Positions 36,691 through 50,559 are shown, numbered from the stretch's first letter. The stretch: DNA of 64,000 nt from Lophius americanus (GCA_037951165.1 JBBDHG010000104.1:1352001-1416000); one strand, 5' to 3'. Made by a program: numbers and translations. The notes: generated from the letters alone by a model not told the origin.

Positions 36691-37759
36691 GTGGTAAAAG
36701 TACTAGTAGAATGTTTATCAGCCCTCAGGTAATGGCATCTTAGTATTTCCTCTGTAGTGCCCTTGTGAGTGTAAGCGTTCTTTGTGACATATTGGCTTGA
36801 GACGGAAAGAAATACCCAGATGACAAAGGGAGTGATGCAGCGCATGCCCCGCTCTGCATGGTTACAGTGTCCATCCGAGAGAGGGAAGTCAAAACATCGA
36901 GGATTACAGAGGAGGCATTTACAGCCTCTGGATTTATGACTGTGTACAGAGAGAAAACATGTTGCCCAATGGATTCGGTTGCCTTGATTACTTAACCATC
37001 TGTCTTGAAGGGAGATGTGTTAAGCAGACAAAATTTACTAATAGGAAGTTTTGACTCTTAAGTGCTTTGTGTTCTTTTTTATTTGACTTTGAAACATCTC
37101 TCAGGGAAAGTTACTTTTTTTACTTTTTAATCACAACTGTCAGGTCTGACGTGGGTTGATCATTTTGTACGATAGAGAATGGACTGTAGAAGAACACACG
37201 TCAGTGTTGCAACCTAATGTTACCTGGCAACAAGCAAAACAAACAACCCACACTGAGTGAAATAGTGAAGAAAACACTGTTGTTTAATAAACGCTTAACT
37301 GTTAATTTTATATTCCAATAAAAATCTTCAACTGATACGTCAAAGAGAGTGAAGGCGAGCTTCAGAAGGTTATTTTTAATGAATGCTGACTGGGTATGAC
37401 ATCGTCTGTCCTGGCTACATAAATAAATGGCTGCCTTCAGAAATATTTCAGAGGTGATGAGACCGCATCTGCAGCATATTTATGTATTTGTGTCGCTAGA
37501 AATGCATTGGGGAAGAATAGGCATGTGTTCTTTCATGCAAGTAAAATCTTTGCTCCTACCTTTTGCCCATGTTTGTGTGTATGTGCGTGTTTTTGTGTTT
37601 GTATATGTGTTTGCCATTTCTACAGTGCTGCACAGCCTATGGTAATTTATGATGACTATGAATGCTTATTGTGTATGCAAGACACAACAAGAGGGGGAGG
37701 AATGAGGGGAGCGAGACCAGAATTAGTGATTTATTAAGGAGGTTGTATTGAGGTGTCCA

Positions 37760-37830
37760 TCAAGGCAGTGCCTGTGTGTGTGTTTCTTTGTGTTTTTTAG
37801 CTGTGTGTGTGTGTGTACATGTGTGTTGTA
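37760..37830 (+). repeat. Impure GT microsatellite
   Basis: (TG)n tracts at 37773-37782 and 37801-37827. Confidence 0.85.
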
Positions 37831-39365
37831 GCCTCTCAGTGTCTCCTGAAGACACTGTGTGAATCCATGTGTAGGAATCAACATTGATTAAACACACTCA
37901 TTAGGTCCAAACAGCTTTCAGTGTAAATAGTTTATTTTGAGAGAGGCTAAAATTGTACATTAACTCATAAACTGCTGGGAACCAATTAATGAAGCGCCCT
38001 GGCAAAATCCCTGCAATCTTAAAAAGAGGGTCTGGCTTTCTCAACACAAACGCAGTGTTGATTTATCTATTGCGCTGCTAAGTGTGTTGCATTAAAAGGA
38101 GCACAGAATATGCTTTAACTACATTTATAAATGTTTTAAAGTACCTGTCAACTCAAACAGAACCAGCAACACAGACACTGAGGAGGCGTCACATACTGAA
38201 GATAAATATGAGCAATGTCGGCTCATAGAGGATCAATGTCTTCACATGTCCAGTGACATCACACATTCGCGTGTTTTCACAAAGAGGATGATAACATGGC
38301 ATTTGCTCAGTAGCTAAATTGTCTGAATTCAAACCTGGTATACAATTAAATGCTGAATATTGTCATGTATTATAAAATGTAGACTGCAGCAGAAAACGCC
38401 ATGGATTCAGTTATGCCTTTTGTATTAAAAGATTTCAACATGTTCAGAAATGTATTGTTAATACAATTTTTTTTTTTTCATATAGAGAAATAAGTAATGT
38501 CTTTGGGGAACTATTATAAATGTTGTATTAAAGAGGGAAAACTGTTCCAGCACCTAACTGGACCAGCACGACATTTGCAGAGGCATTGATATGCTCACTC
38601 TATCTAGCAGCTAATTAGCGATTAGACTGCAAGTGCACTATTTCCTGGTGAATATTTGTTTGAAGCCAAGTTATGGTCCAGGAGAATACAGGTGTTCACA
38701 TCTGTGAGATAGATAAGAAGGACAATTTAGAAGAAAACTTATTTGGATAGTTGTTCAAAGGCTCTTTTGGCTCAGCGTTTCCATCCACTTATCATTTAGC
38801 TATAACATCAAGATGCTTAATGCAACCTCTGATTGGTTGTATCAAACCCCCATGGCTTTGATGATGCTTATTGGTATTTATGTATGCTAGAGCAGACACA
38901 AAATCTTTTTGAGGATTTAATATTGCAGATCCCTTGATAAAGAAAGTACAATGTTCATGTTAAATTGTTAATTGCTGTTGGTTTGAATGCAATAACAGTA
39001 GACAGGGTTCTCTTTTCCTCAGCCACGGACGTCATAATAATGCCCAATTTTTTTCATTTATCTCTTTATTAGTAGGATTGCAGAAAATACTGCCATAATA
39101 GTCACAAAAGATCCCATTACATTTTGGAACAGATCTGAGTCACAGACTGGTTGAACTAATAATAATTCAATTTCCCAGAGAGAATGGCGGCTGTGACTGC
39201 AGGTTGGCCCATCCTCCTTCCTGAGTTAGAGAATGAAAATATGGAGCGTTGTAAGAAAATTCCAAGAAATATTGGATTGTTTTTCACTTTTGTAAATTTC
39301 ATCATAAATTTCAATGGATTCATCACATCTTTCAATGTTAGGCTGTTACAAACTAGAAAACACTC

Positions 39366-39862
39366 AAACCTCCACCAAGGCACAAGGGTACCATGGCATG
39401 GTATTTAGAAGTTTTCATACATATTAATCCTTTATATTGTTGGACTTTTTGGTTAATTTAGGGGATGGCAATAAGTCATAAAGTCTCTAAATATCATATA
39501 ATACTGTAGAACCATTCGTGTCTCCAAAAACACTTGCACCTTCCACTTATGCATCTCTGCCATCGAGCAAAGGTTATGAAAACATTTCTGATCATTACAT
39601 CACGTTATGAGGTCATGGTGGAACGTCACCATGACGTTTTCATCACCTCTAGTATGTCTAAGCCTTTCTTTGGGTAGAATTTCATGCAGAGCCATCCATT
39701 AGTTTTGCTGTAATCTTGCTTACGAACCGACAAACCAAGGTTAAAAACATCACCTCTATGGCAGACGTAATAACCTTGTATTAATGATGGTTACAGGGTT
39801 GTGAATTTGAATTAGGATAAAGCTTGATTGAATTAAAGGAGACTGAACCTTGGCGGAGATGC
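39366..39862 (+). mobile_element. MITE-like repeat with CCACCAAGG ends
   Basis: AACCTCCACCAAGGCA at the left and CCTTGGCGGAGATG at the right are imperfect inverted ends. The interior has CTGCCATCGAGCAAAGGTTATG, CCATCCATTAGTTTTGCTGT and AATCTTGCTTACGAACCGACAAACC. This is a familiar fish element. Non-coding. Confidence 0.5.
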
Positions 39863-40004
39863 TGAACACCATTCTAGATTTCACTATAATTCCCTTCTCA
39901 GTGACAGAAAACGCTGAGGCTTTTGATCATTAGCTGCAAAATATCCAAAAGCAAAATTCTTATCAGATTGATGGTTTTGACATGTTACTCATAAATACTA
40001 AACA

Positions 40005-40065
40005 TTTATTTTACCTCTCTTAATAATAATAATAATAATAATGATCAATATTTACAACCTTTAAT
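40005..40065 (-). promoter_or_regulatory. Candidate polyadenylation signals for tmem200a
   Basis: On the minus strand, AATAAA (40010-40005) and ATTAAA (40065-40060) lie 0.8-0.9 kb beyond the stop. They flank a (TAA)n run, so AATAAA-like strings here may be incidental. Confidence 0.3.
40021..40043 (+). repeat. TAA microsatellite
   Basis: (TAA)7-8. Confidence 0.9.
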
Positions 40066-40898
40066 CAACATTTTGGGCGTTCTCAATATTGAATAGGTTT
40101 AAAAAAAAGAGTCAGCATATGAATTACAGACCGCTTACCCTGAGTGAAGTCAATCATGTCTTTTCTAGTAAGAAAACAACTTTGTAGCAGAGACTGATAC
40201 TTCTTTTATCCCATATCAGACAAAAAAAACTTGCTCTTGGAAAGGGAAGCAATATAGTGTCTTTGGAGTATACATCAACCACCTTTCAAACAAATTCTTT
40301 GCCACGTGTGAATACATACCACCATGTATTTGTGACCGAAGCATGTGACGGCAGAATGCCATTCCATTACCTTGTCTTGGATAATTTGTTTTTGATATCT
40401 GTTTTGGTGTATGATTAGTCAAAAATGATCATTATCTCTCCCTCTATGCAACCCATAAGCACTTTGTAACCTCAGTTTTGCCTTACAAGCAAAGATTGTT
40501 AATGTTCCTATTATAATCCTCTTCTCTTCTGATGTTGAGCTTTATCTCAGGGCCACTCATTGAGGAGGATAATGATTCAAAACTCTTCAAGTGCGTCTCT
40601 GAACTAGTCCAAGTAATTGGACCAATTGGTCACTAGCCTCCCTCTACAGAGGTCACAGGTCAGGGTCAGCTACAGAACAGCACCACTGGACCTTATAGAA
40701 CAGGCATTTAGTGTCTTGCTTACATGAGGCCTTTTGCCATGTAAGATGGTCCATTTTCATCTGCTCTCCAGTCATCTGCTCTACAAAGAATCATTGAAAC
40801 CATATTTGAGTTTCTCTCTTTTTTGCAGCTCTTAAAATCCTCAGTCTGAAGAGCAACTTAGAGTAAGGGACAGTCCTTCAGTCTTTAGGTCAGGGTGC

Positions 40899-43581
40899 TC
40901 AGAATCGAGTTTCAGAGCTGCCCCTTTTCAGTGTGCTGCTGTTAAACTCATCATGCTCAAAGCTCAGATTATTATGGGACCTTGATATCATTAGTAGCTT
41001 CTCTCGCTTGCTGTAGTCGCGCCTCACCGTCACGGATGTTGGCACGTTTAACGGTCGCTCCCCATGGTCCTCCCTGTCCTCAAGTCGCATGTAGCCTTTG
41101 CTGCTCCCCCGGCTGCTATTGCTGCAGCTGCTGTTGCTGCGGTCAAGGCGGGGCCAGCTGGGATGCTTCCGCTGCTCCTGGTGCACACTGAGCATGCTCG
41201 GCCTGCGCTCTAAGTCCAGGGATTTGGAGTGGCTGCTGAGCATGTGCAGAGAGGAGTTAGAGCCAAAGTCAGTCCTTGCTGCTCCTGGGGAGAGCCAGCA
41301 GCCCGAGGTGGAGGAGGGAGCAGGGGAGAGGGATGTAGAGGAGACAGAGGAGCAGTTGGAGGAGGCAGAGTTACTCCGATGTAAGCCTGGTGGTTTAGAG
41401 GCTTTCGCAACAGATGTTACTGGAACCACCAAAGACTCCATGGAGCTGAGAGGCTGAGACCTTTCTCCCTCTCTTTTCTCCCCTCCTCTATCCTCCTCTG
41501 TAATGGCCTCCATCTCTGGTTCATCAATGACACAGTTGTTGAGTTTTATGACTGGCAGAGTAAAGGCAGAGATTGAGGAGGAGACTATAGAGCGTGCATG
41601 GTGTCCACCCCTCTCCACATCTCCGTCCACGGACCACTGGTGGCGTGCTGAATCCGAGCGGGCCAACCCAATCCCTGGGCCACGGAAAGGGCGATTCTTG
41701 TAGAGCGGCGCCAGGAACCCTGCAAAGCTACAATCCAATTTAGCCTGCTCCCTCTGTCTATGAAAATCCTCATCCCCTAAAAGCACCTCCTCCTCTTCCG
41801 AAGGCCCCACTCCTCCACTCGCTGGCCGAGAGGAGAACACAAGGGAGTTGCTGGCCAACCTTGATGCATTATCAGCTCCAAAGGCACAAAGATCACCAAC
41901 GTCTCTTGAAAAGGTGCTGTTACGGTGATGGTGTCGTTTTTGCTCTCTCTGCCGGAGACGGTGGATGTCGATGACTGTGGAGTACATGTCTCTCATATGG
42001 ATTATCTAGTGCAGAAGAAAAATATAGTATTGGTGGAGGAAGTTGTAATCATCTTTAATTTAACTGGTTTTATGCTGGATATACGTGTGACTTTAGAATA
42101 TGCATTTTTCACATGGATTACTTTGAGGGATGGAGTCGGGGAGGATTAATCAAATCAACAGTAGGGAAGAGAAGGCGTAAAAGTAAAGGAAATGTGATCA
42201 GAGGAAAATTGGGGATATATGGTTGAAGAAGGATGGCAGAAATATAATTTGAATGTTATTTATTTAGAGAAAATGAATATGGATGCTGTGCGAATGCCCC
42301 TTTTTTTGAGGGAGTGGAGGAAGAGCAGAAATGTGGAGATGTTTTTGTGGTGAATGGTGGCTGAATATTAAGGACAGATTTTGTTTACTTAAGTCTTTGT
42401 TGTGTTTTGGAATTTCAATACCTGAAACAATATTCCTTCCTAACTTTTTCAGAAACAATTTCTTGACAAATACAATTCCCAATGCTTGAAAGGCAGCACG
42501 AGTGTTCCTTATATTATTAAATTTGCCTTTAACAGCCTGCTGGCTTACATGTGCAATCCACTGGAATCCCTTTTGCTTTAATTTCTGTCAAACCTGATTT
42601 CACCCTACCTTAGTTTCTCTATCTCTGTTTTCATGAAGAATGGCATTAGCACAGATGAAAATGAAAATCCCTATTCCCATGGTGAATGGACCAAACATCT
42701 TCATCCTCTCCGAGTGACGATGCTGTTCCAGAAACCTCGCAAGAACGCCCCCAGTCTGCTTGGAGAGCGTACCTGCATGCAGGACACATAGGGGACAACA
42801 GCTATTTGACATAGACGTTTATAAGCCAAGGAAGAAGATCTGATTAGGAGACAGTTCAAAGAAAGTGTCACATACCATGCACATTAGGACTAGTGCTGGT
42901 GTTAGACATATCTCCCTCCGTGGCGGCCATCTTGGCTCCATTTCCTTCACTTGTGTCAGATGTTTTAGCTTCTCTATTCATTGCTGTTGTAGAAATTTCC
43001 ATCCGGGATTTGGCTGAGGGCATAGTTTCACTGTGTGGCCAGTAACCTAGTGTCGCCATGCCAATCCCTATGGCTAGGATCACCAATCCCAGTAGGAGAA
43101 AAAACCCAGAGGCAGAGTAGAGGCGGAGCCTACCGCGTACCACTACTACATCTGTGCGCCGTTTCCGCTTTCTGAATGAGAAGTATGGACAGAAATGTTA
43201 GACAGAATAGTTTCTGAGAGATAAATTCAGAGACAATAAAACAGCATACAAGAATTGTAGATTTGCAAAAGCGTTTCATCCCACAGTTGCTGCTGTTTTA
43301 TAATACTAAAACTAGTGTCACTCATGAATCATATAAATTAAAATAGTATCAGTTCCTGTTGCTAGAACTCGTTGGTGAAAAAGACTATTTGTGAGTCCAG
43401 TTTTTGCTATTTATACCAATCGTGGCATCAAATACTAAAAAGACAATAACCTTGGGGCCCCATCTGGGGCGGGGTTTCCAAGGCCAGGAGTTGTAGTTGG
43501 ATTGGACCGGTTCTGAGAGCGGGCAGAGTCTTGGCGTTTTAGCTTAGCCAAGCCTGTTAGCACACCTGCTGCTGCAGTCAT
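40899..43581 (-). CDS. tmem200a: Transmembrane protein 200A, complete coding region in four exons
   Basis: Minus-strand exons 43581-43451, 43171-42876, 42772-42609 and 42005-40899 join with matching phases (2, 1, 0) at GT-AG sites to 1698 bases, 565 residues plus stop. The start MTAAAGVLTGLAKLKRQDSA matches the family. Basic KRKRR and DVVVVRGRLRLYS precede membrane span 1 (about 64-88, ending GYWP). Span 2 is about 168-188 (FGPFTMGIGIFIFICANAIL), followed by HENRDRETK and IIHMRDMYSTVIDIH. The long cytoplasmic tail holds SIVSSSISAFTLPV (about 336), a Ser-rich stretch, LSSHSKSLDLERRPS, HPSWPRLDRSNSS and KGYMRLE, and ends SHNNLSFEHDEF...SETRF. These blocks are TMEM200A-specific; B and C paralogues differ. 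It is longer than the roughly 491 residues of the human protein. Molecular function is poorly known. Confidence 0.95.
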
Positions 43582-44093
43582 GATGGACCTGCGGATACGA
43601 AGGCAGAAAGAAAATCCATAATGAATTTAAATGTTTACGTCCACCATATGATGAGTGTGTTTTTGCTGCCGTGTCAGAAAATGACAGTGATACTGCGCAA
43701 TTTCCTGACAGCCTTACAACGTCTCAAAGAGATGAAACTGAAAATACAAACAAATGCAAAACTTTAATTTCGAGTCGCAGATCCACAACAATCATCTTTC
43801 AGAACAGCTCAAATGATTCAGATGTGTGTTTCTCAAAAGTCTCCTAGATAAATACACTGTGGTGGGCATGAGAGACGAGATATTCAGAGTAGAGAATCCC
43901 TCAAACAAAACGCTTGAACCAGTTCCAGGATCAGAGTTCTTCTTTTTTTCATTCTATGTGTGTAACTTCACAAACAGCATCGACTTTTGAAAAGCCGCAG
44001 GTGAGAGATTTTTATCAAATGTTGTAGGGAAAGTTCGTCAGACTTTCATCATCTTTTCATTTTTGAGACTTGAAAAGATGTTTGTTTACTGGT

Positions 44094-44144
44094 TGTGTGT
44101 GTGTGCTTGTGCGTGCGTGCATGCGTGTGTGTGCGCGGGTGCAT
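44094..44144 (+). repeat. GT/GC-rich microsatellite
   Basis: (GT)n with GCGTGC interruptions. Confidence 0.85.
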
Positions 44145-45284
44145 CCTGTAGATAGTCATACACTCATAAGGGAGGTTTGTTTACAGCATTCTTCCTGTGG
44201 GCATGAGAGAGTAGCTCTGGAAAACAAATAGGAGACATGGTGAGCAGACAGACAGAGACACTGACATGTCTTGTGTTGTATCTTTTCTTTTTTTTTATCT
44301 GACAAAAATGTCCTTTGTTTTTTTTGTGTGTGTTTTTTTTGTCAATCACATTAGTGTTGCTTTTCTGAAATTGAAATATATTTCTGAAATTCTGATCTGA
44401 TATTCAAATGAATTAAATTCTCTGAGATCCCCAGCTGCTCAGATTTCTATTAATATTTATTAAAAGAAGGATGGCTCAAAAAAAAAATACAGTCTTAAAG
44501 GGAGACTTCATCTGAGTTTAAATGCTTGCTAATGTGGGTGCACTTGAACATTAGCATTGTCCTGCTCAGTACTAAGAGGATTAAACCGAGTACATTTGTT
44601 GTTGAATTATTAAGGTACAAAGCTTCAATGGAAATTTGAAGTATTGTTATTCAGATCAAATTCTGGTAGAGTAATTTCGGTGTTATGTATTAGCTTGGAT
44701 GTTTTAGTTGGGTGACTTCTTGATACATATAGCTCTGGAGGTTTTGGAAAATTCCAAGGAAAATTTGAAACTACATGTGACTAGTGGTCGCTTGATGGTC
44801 AGCATAAAATCCACAGAGGTTGAACCATAACCTCAGCTTGAGCAGCACAACTAGACTAGTCTTTAGAGGGTAATTCAATAGCGTTGAAGTTTATATTTCA
44901 CGTTATTTTCTCTCTCTCTAAAATACATTCACATATTCTGCTCCACCGCTTTTTCCTGAATTGTACACCGAGCTGTGTCTCAATTTCGGGACCAAATCTT
45001 TTAAAGCCTGAAGTTGAAGATTGAAGGCATCACTGTTAAATAACAAAGGCAGTCTTGAAATGCTGGCCAAAACCGCATCCTAATTTTACAATATGAAAAT
45101 TCATTGTGGCACGCTCTTTCTCAAGATTCTTTGTGCAGCTGTGACCTTAAGATTTGTTTTCCAAAACAAGAGTACAACTGTGGAGTCCCAATTTCTTGTA
45201 ATAATAATTTACACACTGATGACTTTAATTATGACCAGCAAACACTTATTCACTTATTCAGCCAACCCAACTTATTCAGCCAAC

Positions 45285-45555
45285 CAAGCCACAGAGGGGT
45301 CACAGGCCAGTGTACCTCTATAGTGCCGGTCCCAAGCCCAGATAAATGAGGAACTTCTCATCTAATGTAAAATCAATGCAAAACCCATATGTTGAACTCA
45401 AAACTGATTTCCCAACTGGATTGGTTGTGGCCCAGGTTAACAAATACCATCACATGTGCAATTAGCCAGAAGTGTTTCAACCAGTTGATGCAAACAGGTT
45501 ATCCGCAGTGGCCACCCTGAAAGAGAGCAGCCGAAAGACAAAGAAGAAGAAACAA
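45285..45555 (+). mobile_element. Retroelement 3' fragment ending GAAGAAGAA
   Basis: AGAGGGGTCACAGGCCAGTG and GTGCCGGTCCCAAGCCCAG match the blocks at 21952. CCGCAGTGGCCACCCTGAAAG, AGAGCAGCCGAAAGACAAAG and AAGAAGAAAC form a LINE 3' terminus like the one at 60990-61046. Confidence 0.6.
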
Positions 45556-45559
45556 CTCA

Positions 45560-48500
45560 TTTAGCCCCAGCTGTCAATGTTACTGAGAGACCGACGCAGC
45601 ATTTCATGAGGAATGTTACCACGGACCAGAGTGTCTCATTTATTGGCCCTCAGTGGAGGTTTGGCACCCTACAAAGGTCGTTTTTGTAGACTGTCCTTAT
45701 AAGGATCTGGTCTTAAGACACTGGCTTTACTGACTAAATTACTTCAAGTTAGAATGTGATGGTAAGGCTTTTGTCTGAGGCTGGATAAAACCAGGATATT
45801 GTTGTTTCTGTATCACTGTAATGTGACTTAAGAGTACTATGTAGAATAGTAGTCCATTTAGTTACTGTGATACAGATCTCAATATATCCACAGCAAGTAG
45901 GAAATACAGTAAGTTTCAATCAAGCTGTAAGTGTGTGGACAACACTTACAAAAAACATTTTGCAGAGAACTTTATTATGTAGTGTTGTAAACTGAATTTG
46001 AAAATTACTGCGAAAATAATTTTTACTGACACTTGATTGGAATGTACTTAGCCCACGGTCGTTATTTTCAGCTCAGTCTGTTTGTCTGATTGAACAACAA
46101 CTACAGGACGGATTTTGTATTACACTTTTCCCGTTTTGCAGCATTTAAAATAAAATAAAAACACGATGAATAGATGGACTCAAACTATAGAGATATAGCT
46201 TCAAGTGCATGACATTTTACCCAGAGGTGGGTTTTGTCGTATCCAAGAGATGTTTTCATTTTGGTGACGTTACATGTGTCACAGCATTTAAAATACAATA
46301 ACTGCACCATTTTGGGAGGTGACTTCACCGTGTGGTGAAAGTGCTGTTTTGAAAGTCTGTAATTGTAGGTTGGTGTCCATAGACAAATTTAAACTGGAAC
46401 TTTTGCGTTTTAAAGTTCATCTAAACATTATTTTTCACCTATGCAAAATGATTACAGCTCAGATTGTTATATTTTTGTTGTATTACGGCATTTGAGGAAA
46501 TGGAAAAGGGGGTCCTTGTGGGGCTAAAGCTGGCGGCTGACTGTGTTGAGCAGAGACGCTCAAGTATAAATTGGTTAATCTAGAGGCTGACAATAAGTCA
46601 TTATTTAATGGAAATATCTGCATGACATTTCTCTTAAATAATGTGATTGAAATGATTCTGATCACAGTAATGTCTACTTCGGGTATTGTTGTGCTTTGGC
46701 GAAGGTTTGCACTCTGTGTTTTTCTAGTTGTTCATTTGAACAAGTTTTCAAAAACTGTTGAGGATAGAAGAATGTGATGATAGCTGCATACTTTCCTCTT
46801 CAACATCTGCAGTAGTTCTGCTACAATCTGCACATGTAGCTCCTCAGCTTATCACACGTAAAAGCTTTTTGTTCACATAAACTGCTGCCATGTTGAACTA
46901 ACATTTATTATGTCACTGTGAGAATATCTATGCTTAATATTTCACCTGATTCGCCAATGTGGTCTCTATGGGCCAAAGTATGCACATCAGTAAAAAACAT
47001 CGTGTGACTGATATCTTCTCATTGGGTTAGGTTATAACATGCGTCTCTGTATAAAAAAAGATATGAACAGATTTAGCATGGGAACAAAAACACTTACATG
47101 ATGTTCATCTGTGCATATTTCATTTCTTTTACCTTTCTTACTTCCAGTATTCCTTTTCTTTCTTCAAACAAGCACACACTCTATGTAAATATCTCCCTCT
47201 CTGTCTTTCTCACCCTCAAACTGTCATCTAATGAGTTCTGGTTGTGACCCTGAATAATTTCTGATTCCCTAACTTCCTTTTCTTCTAATTTGGCTGTCTT
47301 CCTCGTCTTATCTCTCCATGTTTGTCTTTCTCCTTCCCCTTTCCCTCTGTCTCTCAGATCTATTTTTAATGTCATTAATTTAATTATTTTTCATTCGGTT
47401 ACTCTCCTCCTCCTCCTCCTCCTCCTCCTCGCTCCCATCCTTTGCTTTATTCCTCAACTCCCAAAACAACAATCAGAACGAGACGAAGCATTTTGTTTCT
47501 AAGATAACTGGATCACAACAGCAGACATGCTTTCATCCTACCACCTTTCTCACGGCTTTGTGTGTCTTTCATGCCAACTGTATCTTGTTGGTGCTTCTGT
47601 ACGACAGTGCTTCACCACAGATGGTGACTCAGACGAGGACACAAACCACCAGTCTTTTTGAAGGTTTTTCTGTGCTCTTGCTCACACTCTCTGTCTCTGC
47701 CTCTCTCTCTCTCTTACTACACGATTATCGTCTTTCACTCCTTGGGCTTTGTCAAACAAGAACCCACACAGTGTTTGAAAAGCAGGAGAGAGTTTCCCTC
47801 TGTTTGCTGAAAGAAAGATGAGTGAAACATGGATGGGAGTGCAGAGGAAGGAGAAGAGAGAAGAGAGAAGAGCGAAGAGATGATAACCCGAACATGATTA
47901 GCAGCTGAGTAGTGTGGAGAGGAAGGAGAGTGGTCAAGAAGCACTCACTTTTTTTGTATCAACAATAACAAAGTGGTAAAAGCTGTTTTCAAGGAGACAA
48001 AATGGTGGTGATAAGGGGACAGAAAGAGGAGGACAGAGAGTAAAGCAGAGCATGGAGATGCTTCCTGCCAGTGACAGAAGACAGAGTTAGAAAACAAATG
48101 AAGTGCATCAGTAGTTTTAAAAAGATAGAAGTAGGAAACAAGGCATGGCAGTTAGAATGAAGTGCTAATAAGTGAAACCACTGACACAACTATATTGTGT
48201 CAGCTATATACAATACTCTTTTCGGTGTATTGTTGCCTTTATCACAGTGATGATACATATACATATTTTAATAGTAGTTTTTTCCATGTGCTATGAGATA
48301 GAAGCGTTGTAAATAATGCAAAATCCACTGCTTCAATCCTACGTCATCACTACCCTCTTATAAGCCGTTATCTAAATAATAAATAATAAATAATTCATGA
48401 ATTAAATGATTCATGAATTAGCTTCCATGGTATCGACTTTATAAATGGATTTTTGTCTCTGAAGACTCAGTAAGAGAAAACATGTAATCATTTAACGTCC

Positions 48501-49580
48501 CTCCACAAGGAGGAGTTCTATAAATGGTCCTTGTGACATTTTAAAATGTACCAACACACCTAGGTGCACTTAAACATGATGATCCCCACCCCCACTTCCT
48601 CTTTGATGTCCGGCTGCATGTATTCCATGCAGATGTATTCCGGGAGCAATTTGATGCTGTTTGTTGCATTGTGGCATGATAAAGACAAGTTACCTATCCA
48701 TAGGATACATGATGAACTGTCCCTCTAGCAACTACATGTGCTGCTGATAGGTGACACGTTTCTATAGCAACTAGCAGCTTAGTGCACCGGAATGTCACGC
48801 TAGTTATTGACATTATTAATGTTAATAAAGAGGTATCTCTCATGGATCTCTTATTCACATTGTTACTTCTGTGTGCAATAAATAAACATTTCTAGCACAG
48901 ACTATGATTTGGAATTCACTCAATATCAAACACTCTCAAAGAGGTGTGATTGAGGGGGTTGGGCTGAAGGGAACAGCAGAAGAAGCCAGAGTGGAATTGG
49001 GAGGGAGGGGAAAGAGGCAACAGGGAATTGCAAAGTGGGATGAAATGAGAAGAGGGGATGGGGAAAGGGAGACAGCGGTTTTGAGAAGAGAGGATGAGGG
49101 CAGAGACAAAGAGGAAACATGCATGAAAGGATGTTTTTTTTTTCTTTTAAAGCCCTGCATTTGTTTGAACATACAACGTTTACACGGTAGGCATTGCCTT
49201 GGGGTGTTAATTATATTTTGTTTGTGCGATTTGGTGCTGAAGCTCTAAAACTCTCACTGAATTCCACACAAGAGAGAAGAAAGAGGAAAGACGCCAGGAA
49301 AGGTGGGAGATAAAAACAAAACAAGGAGACGGCAGGTAGGTGGAAAGTAAAAATATGATAAATCGGCACCTGAAGGAGACAGGAAGTCAGGAAGAGAGAG
49401 AACAGATGACGAGCTTTGGTCTATTTATACTCCTGGGACTTTTTTTGTAATCTGGCAGGATGTGGAAGAAAGTTTGTCTCAAGTGACTCCCTTCTGTGAA
49501 TTGTACGCTAAGACATGGTGGAGAAAAGCATCCAATATGGAAATAGAGTAATAAAGTAAGGACAGAGGGGGATAAGCAAG
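45560..49580. other. Intronic stretch with no gene seen
   Basis: AT-rich, with a (CTC)n tract at 47404-47430, palindromic ATTCATGAAT copies at about 48391-48419, and a purine-rich patch at 48950-49110. No convincing exon. Confidence 0.5.
47404..47430 (+). repeat. CTC trinucleotide repeat
   Basis: (CTC)9. Confidence 0.95.
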
Positions 49581-49589
49581 AAGATAATA

Positions 49590-49990
49590 GTGGAATGTAT
49601 TAAATTGAGCCTGAATGGTTGTCGTTCTCTATCTATCACTCCATATTCCACTCCTCGTCCGCTCAGATCTTCTAATCTCAACCTACTTTCTATCCCCCGC
49701 TCAAACTGTACAACCAAAGGTGATCGGGCCCTGGCTGTTTTAGCCCCAACCCTTTGGAGCCAGCTTCCTCAATCCATCAAATCTGCAGATTCTTTGGACT
49801 GCTTTAAGAAACATCTCAAAACGCATCTGTATAGACAAGCATTCCTGTAATTCTCATTCCCTTTCCGTGTGTAGTTGTTTTGTTCCTGCATTTCTATCTT
49901 TGTGACTTTGTTGTTGCAGTTTATTTATGTGTAAAACGATTTGAAGTTGTATTTTTTGTGCCTTTGAAGCACTGGTCATATACAGGTTGT
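49590..49990 (+). mobile_element. LINE ORF2 C-terminal fragment (L2/CR1 group)
   Basis: The frame at 49590-49850 reads STPRPLRSSN, then SIPRSNCTTKGDRALAVLAP, TLWSQLPQSIKSADSL and FKKHLKTHLYRQAFL. The order R-S...P-R...T-K-G-D-R-A-F...A-P-x-L-W-x-x-L-P-x-x-I-R-x-A-x-S...F-K-x-x-L-K-T-H-L-Y is the standard C-terminus of L2-type LINE reverse transcriptases in vertebrates. The AT-rich 3' tail follows to about 49990. 5'-truncated, so not mobile. Confidence 0.8.
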
Positions 49991-50559
49991 ATAAATCCAA
50001 TATTAACTAGAGCCGATAAAGGCTAATCATCTGTGGCCATGCACTGGGAAAGAACTTACTGATATTTTTATAGACTGTCGGTAGTCTCTGGATGTTTTTC
50101 GACTGCTTTGCCAGTGTTTTTTTTGCAGCCAAAGTTGAATGAATCTGCTTACTGCTGCCAGCATTAGCAAACTCCTTGAACTTGGCACTTGTTGCTGGTT
50201 CTCCAGTTCTTTAATCATACTGGTTGTGTAAAAGGAAACATTTTCTCACATTTTCAGTACAGTTTAGCAGAGAGCAGAAACAGAGGTCATACATTGTGGT
50301 AAACATTATTCGGTTGGCTGGTATATAATACTTTCACACTGATTTTATTAGATAAGAATGAATTAGCTGCCGTCTTGTTTCCTTGTTTTTCAGTAACATC
50401 TCAAACTTAGTTGGGTAGCTGCCATTCCATGTATATTAGCAAATTATATTTTTATGTAATACTGTCAGTATAGTTTTACGTCATAGTAAATTATAGTATA
50501 TTAATATATATGGACACCACCAGTTAACCGGCTGTCATTCCTCAGACAAATTTAGTAGG

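Noticed and set aside
40982..41703. Plus-strand open frames of 66-119 codons
   Set aside because: They are antisense shadows of the large tmem200a coding exon, whose minus-strand frame matches the family throughout.
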